Positions 1-7,198 of a DNA stretch of 13,265 nt are shown one piece after another. The notes under the pieces were generated by a model. The model was not told the origin of the DNA, ran no database searches, and saw only the letters and a program-made list of their open reading frames with translations. This stretch comes from an uncultured Eubacteriales bacterium. Its GTDB lineage: Bacteria; Bacillota; Clostridia; UMGS1883; UMGS1540. The stretch covers positions 1 through 13,265 of the forward strand of contig USAP01000028.1 in assembly GCA_900552775.1 (NCBI GenBank), in the 5' to 3' direction. How positions within the stretch are numbered: position 1 is the stretch's first letter; each line of letters begins with the position of its first letter. Both the position numbers and the translations under genes were made by a program.

Positions 1-26
1 ATAATTTAAAAAATTTGTTAAAAGAC

Positions 27-55
27 TTGAAAATTTCCAAAGCTTAGTATATAAT
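27..55 (+). promoter_or_regulatory. sigma-A promoter for the PrsA-like gene and yebC
   Basis: A -35 box TTGAAA (27-32) and a perfect -10 box TATAAT (50-55) are separated by exactly 17 bases in an AT-rich stretch. The expected start of transcription is near 62, leaving a leader of about 30 bases before the ATG at 93. A 7-bp inverted repeat, ATAATAG (54-60) with CTATTAT (67-73), overlaps the -10 box and the probable start site; it could be an operator or chance. Confidence 0.85.
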
Positions 56-92
56 AATAGAATCAACTATTATGTGATAAAGGAGTAAGAAT

Positions 93-1253
93 ATGAAAAA
101 GTTACTTTCGGCTCTATTGGCAACATCAATGCTTTTTCTTGTCAGCGCGTGCAATATAAAAGACGTTACAAGAATGGCATACACGGACACGGACTCTGTG
201 GGAAGAGGGGAATTTAACTTCTATCTGCAGCAGGGCAAGTCGGCGGCTATATCCGCGGCAAAGTCGGGCGGAGGAGACACGCTTTCGGCAACTTCCACGG
301 AGGAAGAATGGAACACGGTTAAAATAGGCGATGTTACGGCGGCAGACTATGCGCGCGACAAAGCAAAAGAATACGCAAAAAGTTCCCTTGTTATGAAGGC
401 AAAGGCAATTGCGGACGGTATAACTCTGACAGATGAAGACCGCGACAGTATCGCAAAACAGAAAACTCAGATAATCGAGCAGTACGGCGGCAGATACAAC
501 TATGAGCAGTATTTCAGCGAAGGCGGATTTACGCTTCAGGACATTGAAAAAATACTCGAAGCCGAGGCATACGCTCAGAAAGTCAGCGAGAAATATTTCG
601 GCGACGGCACGGAGGCAAAACCCGGTGAAATCACGGTGACGGACGAAGACGTTAAAAACTTCTACGAATCCGAATATGTATATGTAAAGCATATTCTTAT
701 TTCAAACGAGGCGGACAAGGCTGCATCGGACGAGACAACGGTTGAAAGCGGAGACGCGGCAGACGAAAATGCGGACAAGTCCGCGGATTCTTCGGCAGAC
801 GCTTCGGCAGATACATCCGCCGAGGATAAAGACGCCGCTGCTCTGCAGAAAGCAAAAGACCTTATTGCGGAGCTTCAGGGCGGAGCTGATTTTGACAAGC
901 TTATGAAAGAAAACACCGCGGACAAAAATGCCGAGACGGGCGAGATAAACAGCCCCGAGGGTTATGTGTTCACAAAGGGTGAAATGGTATCGGAGTTTGA
1001 AACGGCTGCATTTGCGCTCAAGGAAAACGAGCTTACGGCAGAACCGGTTAAAACTTCTTACGGCTACCATATTATAAAGAGACTTCCGCTGCCCCAAAGC
1101 GGCGAGCTTTACGACGAGGCTGTTGAAAAGGCAAAAACCAAGAAGCTTTCAAACCTTGCGGAGGAATACACCGACAAGTGGGCGGAAGAGCTCGGATTTA
1201 AGTTCAACGACAAGGCTATAAGCAAAATAAAGCTTGCGGCAAAAAAAGCATAA
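93..1253 (+). CDS. prsA: PrsA-like peptidyl-prolyl isomerase lipoprotein
   Basis: Probable extracytoplasmic foldase of 386 residues that catalyses cis-trans isomerisation of prolyl bonds in exported proteins. Residues 1-19 form a lipoprotein signal peptide ending in the lipobox VSAC, with Cys20 as the predicted lipid-modified residue, so the protein should be anchored on the outer face of the membrane. An alpha-helical SurA/PrsA-like N-terminal region (about 30-190) precedes a parvulin (PpiC) domain that starts at VKHILIS (His200) and ends at YGYHIIKR (323-330, His326). The motif MVSEFETAAFAL (298-309) is typical of parvulins. An acidic Ala/Asp/Ser-rich stretch (about 205-249) interrupts the domain after its first strand. 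The start is fixed by AAAGGAG at 79-85, seven bases before the ATG. A sigma-A promoter lies upstream, and yebC follows after 29 bases, so the two are probably co-transcribed. The foldase assignment is firm; equivalence to PrsA is inferred. Confidence 0.9.
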   Translation: MKKLLSALLATSMLFLVSACNIKDVTRMAYTDTDSVGRGEFNFYLQQGKSAAISAAKSGGGDTLSATSTEEEWNTVKIGDVTAADYARDKAKEYAKSSLVMKAKAIADGITLTDEDRDSIAKQKTQIIEQYGGRYNYEQYFSEGGFTLQDIEKILEAEAYAQKVSEKYFGDGTEAKPGEITVTDEDVKNFYESEYVYVKHILISNEADKAASDETTVESGDAADENADKSADSSADASADTSAEDKDAAALQKAKDLIAELQGGADFDKLMKENTADKNAETGEINSPEGYVFTKGEMVSEFETAAFALKENELTAEPVKTSYGYHIIKRLPLPQSGELYDEAVEKAKTKKLSNLAEEYTDKWAEELGFKFNDKAISKIKLAAKKA

Positions 1254-1282
1254 TTTAACAGGGTAGTTTAGGAGGAAGTACA

Positions 1283-2020
1283 GTGTCAGGTCATTCCAAG
1301 TGGAGTAACATAAAACATAAAAAAGAAAAAAGTGACAATCAGAGAGCCAAAATATTCACAAAGCTCGGCAGAGAAATTTCGGTAATCGTTAAAGCCGGCG
1401 GAGCGGACCCGGAGAGCAACACAAAGCTGCGCGACGCTATTTTGAAGGCGCGCTCAAACAATATGCCAAACGACAATATTCAGCGCTGCATCAAAAAAGC
1501 GGCAGGCGAAACGGGCGGCGACAATTACGAGGAAATCGTATATGAAGGCTACGGCCCGAGCGGCGTTGCGGTTATTGTTGAAACACTCACCGACAACAGA
1601 AACAGAACCGCTGCCGACATGAGACATTATTTTGACAAATGCGGCGGCAACCTCGGTCAGACGGGATGTGTAACATTCATGTTTGACAAGAAGGGAATTA
1701 TAATAGTAAACGGCGAGGGAGCGGACGAGGATCAGCTTATGATGGACGCGCTCGATGCCGGAGCAGACGATTTTTCCGCAGAGGATGACGGATATTTTGA
1801 AGTTTCAACAGATCCGGACGTTTTCGGCGCGGTTTGTGCGGCGCTTGAAGAGAAGGGCTACAAAATAGAGTCGGCGGAGGTTTTAAGAGTTCCCCAGACA
1901 ACCGTAACTCTCACATCGGAAGACGATTTGAAGAACATGACAAAGCTTATCGACATGCTTGACGATAACGATGATGTTCAGAACGTGTTCCATAACTGCG
2001 ATATTCCCGACGAGGAATAG
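1283..2020 (+). CDS. yebC: YebC/PmpR/TACO1 family protein
   Basis: Member of the YebC family, 245 residues, the usual length. The hallmark N-terminus [12 protein letters not shown] (3-14) followed by [12 protein letters not shown] (21-32) is diagnostic, as are [13 protein letters not shown] (61-73) and the central [14 protein letters not shown] stretch (87-100). The family was long annotated as a transcriptional regulator. Work on human TACO1 and bacterial homologues ties it to translation, particularly relief of ribosome stalling at proline-rich stretches, so a cytoplasmic ribosome-associated role is plausible here. The start is GTG at 1283, supported by AGGAGG at 1270-1275 with a seven-base spacer and by alignment with the family N-terminus. 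It is the second gene of the pair that begins with the PrsA-like lipoprotein and is followed by an intrinsic terminator. The C-terminal tail is strongly acidic. Confidence 0.97.
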   Translation: MSGHSKWSNIKHKKEKSDNQRAKIFTKLGREISVIVKAGGADPESNTKLRDAILKARSNNMPNDNIQRCIKKAAGETGGDNYEEIVYEGYGPSGVAVIVETLTDNRNRTAADMRHYFDKCGGNLGQTGCVTFMFDKKGIIIVNGEGADEDQLMMDALDAGADDFSAEDDGYFEVSTDPDVFGAVCAALEEKGYKIESAEVLRVPQTTVTLTSEDDLKNMTKLIDMLDDNDDVQNVFHNCDIPDEE

Positions 2021-2049
2021 TACAAAAGATTTTTAGCGGAATTAAAAAG

Positions 2050-2086
2050 AAGTGGCTTTGACAAAGTATTGTCGGGGCCGCTTTTT
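2050..2086 (+). terminator. intrinsic terminator after yebC
   Basis: A 14-bp stem pairs 2050-2063 (AAGTGGCTTTGACA) with 2070-2083 (TGTCGGGGCCGCTT) around a six-base loop (2064-2069). All positions pair if G-U pairs are allowed (four of them). The stem runs into a T tract (2082-2086). It lies 30 bases past the yebC stop codon and closes the first gene pair. Confidence 0.8.
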
Positions 2087-2130
2087 GGTAAAATAAGAGC
2101 GGACAGACGCGGTGTGTATGTTCCGACGCG

Positions 2131-2247
2131 TAGGGACAATTCACGAATTGTCCGTTTGGTGTGAGAAAAACAAAACGGGCGACCACGCAGGGTCGCCCCT
2201 ACGATACATTGTTTGAGAGCGAACAAGCGTGAGCGACAGCGAATGCT
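2131..2247 (+). repeat. mosaic intergenic repeat, copy R1 (modules A-E-C)
   Basis: Spacer between yebC and the ABC exporter pair. It opens with a palindromic hairpin, GGACAATT (2134-2141) with AATTGTCC (2146-2153). Module A follows: left flank GGTGTGAG...AAACAAAACG (2158-2176), then hairpin GGGCGACC (2177-2184) with GGTCGCCC (2191-2198) and CCTAC after it. Next come the E-like link GATACATTG (2203-2211) and module C, AGCGAACAAGCGTGAGCG (2218-2235), in which AGCG recurs at 2218, 2226, 2232 and 2238. I see no open reading frame with its own ribosome binding site here. Confidence 0.75.
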
Positions 2248-2263
2248 AAGGAAGGAGAATAAC
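2248..2263 (+). promoter_or_regulatory. ribosome binding site block shared with yfcE
   Basis: The block AAGGAAGGAGAATAAC, running straight into ATGA, is identical at 2248-2267 and 8278-8297, in front of two unrelated genes. AAGGAG (2252-2257) sits six bases before the ATG at 2264. This decides the start of the first ABC subunit and excludes an in-frame upstream extension that would translate repeat module C. Confidence 0.75.
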
Positions 2264-4012
2264 ATGATTAAAAAACTTTGGGCATCGGTAAGAGAATTTA
2301 AAAAACCGGCAATCTACACACTTTTGCTCATTGTGGGCGAGGCAATCTTTGAAACAATAATCCCGTTTATAACGGCGGGACTTGTAAATGATATACGAAA
2401 AGGAACGGACATACGCGAGCTTTTGGGAACGGGGCTTCTGCTTGTTATAATGGCGTGCGCGTCTCTTATGTGCGGCGGACTGGCGGGATTTACGTGTTCA
2501 AAGGCTTCGGCGGGTTTTGCGAAAAATTTAAGGTCGGATATGTTCCGCGCAATTCAGCGCTACAGCTTTGAAAATATAGACAAATTTTCGTCCGCCTCGC
2601 TTGTTACAAGACTTACAACGGACGTAAGCAATGTTCAGATGGCATTCATGATGCTGATAAGAACGGCTGTGCGAAGCCCTCTGATGATGATTTTCTCCGT
2701 AATAATGGCGTTTAAGATGGGCGGCAAGCTTGCCACGGCGTTTGTTATTGTTATACCGGTGCTCGGCTGCGGCCTGTGGTTTATAGGCAAAAAAGCCATG
2801 CCGGCGTTCAGGCGCGTTTTCAGAAAATACGATAAGCTTAACGAATCGGTTGAGGAAAACGTGCGCGGAATGCGCGTTGTAAAAGGCTTTGCGCGCGAGG
2901 ACTACGAAAAAGATAAATTCAACAATGCCGCGGAGGACATAAAAAAGGACTTTGTGTTTGCGGAGAGAATTGTGGCGCTTAACACTCCGCTTATGACCCT
3001 CTGCATGTATTTTAACATGGTTTTCATTTTGTGGATAGGCTCGTCGCTTGCTATAGGCAGCGGCGGCGCGGCTTTGGACGTCGGTCAGATTTCGGCACTT
3101 TTAAGCTACGGCGTGCAGGTGCTTATGTCGCTTATGATGCTTTCGATGATTTTCGTCATGCTGACAATGAGCGCGGAGTCCGGCAAACGTATAACCGAGG
3201 TTTTGGGCGAAACTCCGGCGCTGACCGAACCCGAAAATCCCTTGATGACCGTGAAAGACGGCTCTGTGGATTTTGACGGAGTAAGCTTTAAATACAGTGC
3301 GGGCGCAAAAAAATATGCGCTTTCGGATATAAATCTTCATATTAAATCGGGCATGACTGTGGGAATCATAGGCGGCACGGGTTCTTCAAAATCGTCTCTT
3401 GTGCAGCTGATTCCGAGGCTTTACGATGTGACCGAGGGTACGGTTTCGGTAGGCGGCGAAGATGTAAGAAAATATCACCTCGACACGCTTCGCGGCGCGG
3501 TATCAATGGTGCTTCAGAAAAATCTGCTGTTTTCCGGCACGATAGCCGAAAACCTCAGATGGGGCAATGAAAACGCTACAGACGATGAGCTGCGCGAGGC
3601 TTGCCGCCTTGCCTGCGCGGACGAGTTTGTGGAAAGCTTTCCCGATAAATATGAAACGCGTATCGAACAGGGAGGAACAAATGTTTCGGGCGGTCAGAAG
3701 CAGCGCCTCTGCATAGCGCGCGCACTTTTGAAAAAGCCGAAAATACTTATTCTTGACGACTCCACAAGCGCGGTTGATACGAAAACCGACGCGCTTATCC
3801 GCTCGGCGTTTAAAAAATACATTCCGGAAACCACAAAAATTATAATAGCGCAGCGCATTGCCTCGGTTGAGGATGCGGATATTATAGTTGTAATGGACAA
3901 CGGCACGGTTGCAGATTCCGGCACGCACAGCGAGCTTATGGAGCGCAGCGAAATATACAGAGAAATCTTTGAGCAGCAGACGAAGGGAGGGGACAAAGAT
4001 GAGCAGAAATAA
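2264..4012 (+). CDS. ABC exporter half-transporter, subunit with degenerate ATP site
   Basis: A 582-residue half-transporter: six-helix exporter membrane domain (about 15-305), then a nucleotide-binding domain (about 335-575). The Walker A is GGTGSSKSS (370-378), with Ser375 in place of the usual glycine before the lysine. Q-loop Gln418 and signature VSGGQ (474-478) are intact. The Walker B ILILDD (494-499) has Asp499 where the catalytic glutamate is expected, and the switch position is Gln530 rather than histidine. These changes mark the non-catalytic site of heterodimeric exporters such as BmrCD, LmrCD and TM287/288. The partner gene starts 14 bases before this one ends, so the two are translationally coupled. 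It likely exports drugs, lipids or peptides across the cytoplasmic membrane; substrate unknown. The ATG at 2264 is set by AAGGAG at 2252-2257. Confidence 0.95.
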   Translation: MIKKLWASVREFKKPAIYTLLLIVGEAIFETIIPFITAGLVNDIRKGTDIRELLGTGLLLVIMACASLMCGGLAGFTCSKASAGFAKNLRSDMFRAIQRYSFENIDKFSSASLVTRLTTDVSNVQMAFMMLIRTAVRSPLMMIFSVIMAFKMGGKLATAFVIVIPVLGCGLWFIGKKAMPAFRRVFRKYDKLNESVEENVRGMRVVKGFAREDYEKDKFNNAAEDIKKDFVFAERIVALNTPLMTLCMYFNMVFILWIGSSLAIGSGGAALDVGQISALLSYGVQVLMSLMMLSMIFVMLTMSAESGKRITEVLGETPALTEPENPLMTVKDGSVDFDGVSFKYSAGAKKYALSDINLHIKSGMTVGIIGGTGSSKSSLVQLIPRLYDVTEGTVSVGGEDVRKYHLDTLRGAVSMVLQKNLLFSGTIAENLRWGNENATDDELREACRLACADEFVESFPDKYETRIEQGGTNVSGGQKQRLCIARALLKKPKILILDDSTSAVDTKTDALIRSAFKKYIPETTKIIIAQRIASVEDADIIVVMDNGTVADSGTHSELMERSEIYREIFEQQTKGGDKDEQK

Positions 4013-5918
4013 TATGAAAGCCGCACCGCGCGGCGGGCAGCCGAAAAAAGGTATTTTCGGCAGAGTGCTGAAAACGCTTTTTGAGTATTATCCGGTTCTT
4101 GTCCCCGTCACAATTTTCTGCATACTCTTTTCGGCTCTTGCCGCGGCTTTGCCGGACGTTTTCCTGCAAAAGGTTATAGCGATTATAAGCAAATATATCG
4201 AAACCTCCGACTGGAGCGCGGCGCACGCGGAGCTTGTTCCGAAAATGGCAATACTTATAACGCTTTATGTGATTTCGCTTGCCGCGACGCTTCTTTACAC
4301 GCAGCTTATGGCATTTATCACGCAGGGATTTCTTTGCAAAATGCGCTGTAAAATGTTCGGCGGAATGCAGAAACTGCCGATAAAATACTTTGACCAAAAC
4401 AAACACGGCGATATCATGAGCCATTACACAAACGATATAGACGCTTTAAGACAGCTTGTGTCCCAGGCGCTGCCCTCGCTTCTTCGCGCAGGGTCTGTGG
4501 TTATTCTCGTCTTTTTCGTAATGATTTATTACAGCGTATGGATGACACTTGTGCTGCTTTTGGGCGTTGCGCTGATGATGCTTGTAACAAAAAATGTCGG
4601 CGGCGGTTCGGCAAAATATTTCGTGCGCCAGCAGAAATCAATAGGCCGCGCGGAGGGCTTTGTTCAGGAAATGATGAACGGTCAGAAGGTTGTCAAGGTC
4701 TTTTCGCACGAGAGAGAGTGCGAGCGTGACTTTGATGAAATAAACGACGCTCTTTACGAGGACACGAAAAAAGCAAACGCATATGCCAATATTCTGGGCC
4801 CCGTAATAGGCAATATCGGTAACATAATCTATGTTATAATTGCGCTTGCCGGCGGATTTTTCATAACAATGCGTCTGCCTAATTTAAGCCTTTCGGGAGC
4901 GGTACTCGACATAAGCATAGTTGTGCCGTTTCTTAATATGACAAAGCAGTTTACGGGAAACATAAACCAGCTTTCGCAGCAGATTAACGCCATTGTAATG
5001 GGTCTTGCCGGCGCGGAGCGTGTTTTTGAACTTGCGGACGAAAAGCCTGAGGCAGATGACGGATATGTAACTTTGGTAAACGCGAAAATCAAAGAAGACG
5101 GCAGCATAGAAGAAAGTGCGGAGCACACCGGAAAATGGGCGTGGAAGCACCCCCACGGAGACGGAAGCCTGACTTATACGGAGCTTCGCGGCGATGTGAG
5201 AATGGTTGACGTTGACTTTTCCTATACGAAGGGTAAACAGATTCTGCACGATGTTTCCGTATATGCCGAGCCGGGTCAGAAAGTGGCTTTCGTGGGCGCG
5301 ACCGGCGCCGGAAAAACAACAATCACAAACCTTATCAACAGGTTTTACGATATCGAAGACGGAAAAATCCGTTATGACGGAATAAATATAAACAAAATAA
5401 AGAAGGATGATTTGAGAAAATCCTTAGGCATAGTTTTGCAGGAGACGAATCTTTTCACCGGCACCGTTATGGACAATATCCGCTACGGCAGACTTGAAGC
5501 CACGGACAACGAGTGCAGAAAAGCGGCGGAACTTGCCGGCGCGGACGATTTTATTTCAAGACTTCCGCAGGGATATGAAACAGAGCTTTCAAATAACGGC
5601 GCAAACCTTTCGCAGGGTCAGAGACAGCTTATCGCAATAGCGCGTGCTGCCGTTGCCGATCCGCCGGTTATGATACTTGACGAGGCAACGTCCTCCATCG
5701 ACACGCGCACCGAGGCGATAGTTCAGCGCGGCATGGACAAGCTTATGGAGGGCAGAACCGTGTTTGTTATAGCGCACAGACTTTCCACCGTAAGAAACTC
5801 CGATGTTATCATGGTGCTTGACCACGGCAGAATAATCGAACGCGGCAGCCATGACGAGCTTATTGCCAAAAAAGGCACTTATTACAGACTTTATACCGGC
5901 GCGTTTGAGCTTGAATAA
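3999..5918 (+). CDS. ABC exporter half-transporter, catalytic subunit
   Basis: A 639-residue half-transporter and partner of the preceding subunit. A basic N-terminal extension (1-30) precedes six membrane helices (about 32-320) and a nucleotide-binding domain (about 398-637). The Walker A is GATGAGKTT (433-441), Q-loop Gln481, Walker B VMILDE (557-562) with catalytic Glu562, and switch His593 in IAHRLS, all intact. The signature is NLSQGQ (536-541) instead of LSGGQ. In a head-to-tail dimer this altered signature would face the degenerate Walker motifs of the first subunit, while the first subunit's intact VSGGQ faces this subunit's complete site, giving one hydrolytic and one degenerate site. 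A polar segment (about 351-397, with WAWKHPHGDG at 380-389) is inserted between membrane and ATPase domains. Start ATG at 3999 follows a GGGAGG-type site and overlaps the upstream gene by 14 bases. Confidence 0.95.
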   Translation: MSRNNMKAAPRGGQPKKGIFGRVLKTLFEYYPVLVPVTIFCILFSALAAALPDVFLQKVIAIISKYIETSDWSAAHAELVPKMAILITLYVISLAATLLYTQLMAFITQGFLCKMRCKMFGGMQKLPIKYFDQNKHGDIMSHYTNDIDALRQLVSQALPSLLRAGSVVILVFFVMIYYSVWMTLVLLLGVALMMLVTKNVGGGSAKYFVRQQKSIGRAEGFVQEMMNGQKVVKVFSHERECERDFDEINDALYEDTKKANAYANILGPVIGNIGNIIYVIIALAGGFFITMRLPNLSLSGAVLDISIVVPFLNMTKQFTGNINQLSQQINAIVMGLAGAERVFELADEKPEADDGYVTLVNAKIKEDGSIEESAEHTGKWAWKHPHGDGSLTYTELRGDVRMVDVDFSYTKGKQILHDVSVYAEPGQKVAFVGATGAGKTTITNLINRFYDIEDGKIRYDGININKIKKDDLRKSLGIVLQETNLFTGTVMDNIRYGRLEATDNECRKAAELAGADDFISRLPQGYETELSNNGANLSQGQRQLIAIARAAVADPPVMILDEATSSIDTRTEAIVQRGMDKLMEGRTVFVIAHRLSTVRNSDVIMVLDHGRIIERGSHDELIAKKGTYYRLYTGAFELE

Positions 5919-5926
5919 TATTTTTC

Positions 5927-5955
5927 TTGCCTTTTTGGTTAAAAAGTGGTAAAAT
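5927..5955 (+). promoter_or_regulatory. probable sigma-A promoter for the DUF3048 gene and yitT
   Basis: TTGCCT (5927-5932) and TAAAAT (5950-5955) are separated by exactly 17 bases, immediately after the ABC exporter stop codon and before the repeat modules. Transcription would start near 5962, so the leader would carry the whole repeat R2 (about 220 bases) ahead of the lipoprotein start at 6180. The match to consensus is moderate. Confidence 0.55.
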
Positions 5956-5992
5956 AGATTTGTTGATATGTAAAAAATATCGTATGCGCGTA

Positions 5993-6151
5993 ACACAAGG
6001 CGGGCGACCACGCAGGGTCGCCCCTACTGTCCCTCCTTTTCCGCGAAAAGTCACGTTTGCGAATGCTTGGTGTTTATAAATGCACACATATACGCATTCG
6101 CGGCACTACCAACTTTTCACGGTGGCTATGGGGAGCGAACAAGCGTGAGCG
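5993..6151 (+). repeat. mosaic intergenic repeat, copy R2 (modules A-B-C)
   Basis: Spacer between the ABC exporter and the DUF3048 lipoprotein. Module A hairpin: GGGCGACC (6002-6009) with GGTCGCCC (6016-6023), then CCTAC. Module B runs 6041-6122. Module C, AGCGAACAAGCGTGAGCG, is at 6134-6151 and begins 46 bases before the downstream ATG. The 64 bases at 6027-6090 are identical to 10440-10503 in copy R4. The overlapping open frame is simply the translated repeat. Confidence 0.75.
6041..6122 (+). repeat. module B inverted-repeat element, copy 1
   Basis: An 82-bp element bounded by CCGCGAAAAGT (6041-6051) and ACTTTTCACGG (6112-6122), inverted repeats with one mismatch. Inside, GCGAATGC and GCATTCGC form a second, perfect nested inverted repeat. 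The size and ends resemble a very small non-autonomous element or a REP-like unit. No target-site duplication is obvious. Confidence 0.65.
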
Positions 6152-6179
6152 AAAATTTGATATCGGATTGGAGATTCTT

Positions 6180-7187
6180 ATGAAAAAGAAACTGAGTTTA
6201 TTTCTGGCGGTTATTATGATGGCGGGCGCTTTTTCAGCGTGCGGAAAGAAAAAAGCCGAGACGGAGAGCATTCCGGCACCGACGGAGACCGCTGCGCCGG
6301 AACCGCAGAAGGACGATTTTGCGGTAAAATACGAGAAAGCAACAAAAAGACCCGTTGCCGTTATGATAGATAACGACAATAAAGACGCATGGCCTCATGC
6401 CGGACTTTCGGAGGCGTATCTTATTTATGAGATAACCGTTGAGGGCAGCGCAACACGTCTTATGGCTCTTTTCAACGAGACAGAAACCGAAAAAATCGGT
6501 CCCGTGCGCTCATCGAGACACTATTTTCTCGACTATGCCTCGGAGCATGACGCAATTTACACGCATTTCGGCTGGAGCCCCAGGGCGATGGAGGATATTC
6601 CGGCACTCGGCATAAACAACATAAACGGAATTTATGACGCCGGCGCATTCTGGCGCGAAAGAAAACATAAAAACGACTATCACAGCGCGTTTACTTCCAT
6701 GAAGCTTATAAACGAGCAGATAAGCGCCAAAAGCTACAGAACAGACCGCGAAAAAGCGCCGCTTAATTTCGCAGACAAGCGCTACACCCCCGAGGGTGAC
6801 GCGGCAAGCTCGGTTTACATACCGTTCGCATCGTTCTATTCGGTGAAATTTGAATATGACGCGGAGAGCGGAACATATTCGCGCATCGTAAACGGCTCTC
6901 CCTACGCTTTGCAGGAGGGCGCGAAGATTGCGGCGGAGAATATTATCGTGATGAAAATGCATGAAGCGCCTTTGGGCGACGGAAGTGCAAGAATAAATAT
7001 TTCCGATGTGGGAAGCGGCGAAGGATATTTCCTCACGGCAGGCAAATGCGTGCCGGTTAAATGGAGCAAGGAAAGCAGAACCGCAAAAACCGTATGGAAA
7101 GACGGAAGCGGAAACGAAATTAAATTAAACCCCGGTCAGACCTGGGTTGAAATCGTTTCAACATCCGTCAATACAGCAATTGAATAA
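6180..7187 (+). CDS. yerB: DUF3048 family (YerB-like) lipoprotein
   Basis: A 335-residue predicted lipoprotein. Residues 1-20 form a signal peptide with lipobox FSAC and modified Cys21, followed by a Pro/Glu/Thr-rich linker (about 24-48). The N-terminal DUF3048 domain (about 57-200) shows the family hallmarks RPVAVMIDN (57-65), LIYEITVEGSATRLMALF (81-98), EKIGPVRSSR (104-113) and DAIYTHFGWSP (124-134); KNDYHSAFTS (164-173) is also characteristic. A C-terminal domain (about 210-330) carries RINISDVGSGEGYF and ends near PGQTWVEIV. B. subtilis YerB is the best-known relative; its function is not established, so only a surface location is inferred here. The ATG at 6180 is chosen because GGAG at 6170-6173 lies six bases upstream and it gives a proper signal peptide; the frame stays open upstream only by reading through repeat R2. 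yitT follows after 11 bases. Confidence 0.9.
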   Translation: MKKKLSLFLAVIMMAGAFSACGKKKAETESIPAPTETAAPEPQKDDFAVKYEKATKRPVAVMIDNDNKDAWPHAGLSEAYLIYEITVEGSATRLMALFNETETEKIGPVRSSRHYFLDYASEHDAIYTHFGWSPRAMEDIPALGINNINGIYDAGAFWRERKHKNDYHSAFTSMKLINEQISAKSYRTDREKAPLNFADKRYTPEGDAASSVYIPFASFYSVKFEYDAESGTYSRIVNGSPYALQEGAKIAAENIIVMKMHEAPLGDGSARINISDVGSGEGYFLTAGKCVPVKWSKESRTAKTVWKDGSGNEIKLNPGQTWVEIVSTSVNTAIE

Positions 7188-7198
7188 GGAGATTGAAT

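Noticed and set aside
1..92. A repeat copy or partial gene at the left edge.
   Set aside because: The stretch is AT-rich and holds only the promoter and leader; no repeat module or reading frame is visible.
126..692. Long antisense open frames opposite the PrsA-like gene and opposite most other genes.
   Set aside because: They are shadow frames of strongly supported plus-strand genes, with no binding sites and arginine/cysteine-rich non-protein-like composition.
2058..2094. Promoter from TTGACA (2058-2063) and TAAAAT (2089-2094).
   Set aside because: The spacer is 25 bases, far from 17, and the -35 lies within the yebC terminator stem.
2176..2199. Module A hairpin GGGCGACC/GGTCGCCC as an intrinsic terminator.
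   Set aside because: In every copy the stem is followed by CCTAC or CTAC with no T tract, so it does not meet the terminator pattern. Kept as a repeat.
2213..2263. 17-residue N-terminal extension of the first ABC subunit.
   Set aside because: It translates module C (peptide ANKRERQR), and AAGGAG is correctly spaced only for the ATG at 2264.
6057..6179. 41-residue N-terminal extension of the DUF3048 protein.
   Set aside because: It is translated repeat R2; it would bury the lipoprotein signal peptide and has no binding site, whereas GGAG precedes the ATG at 6180.
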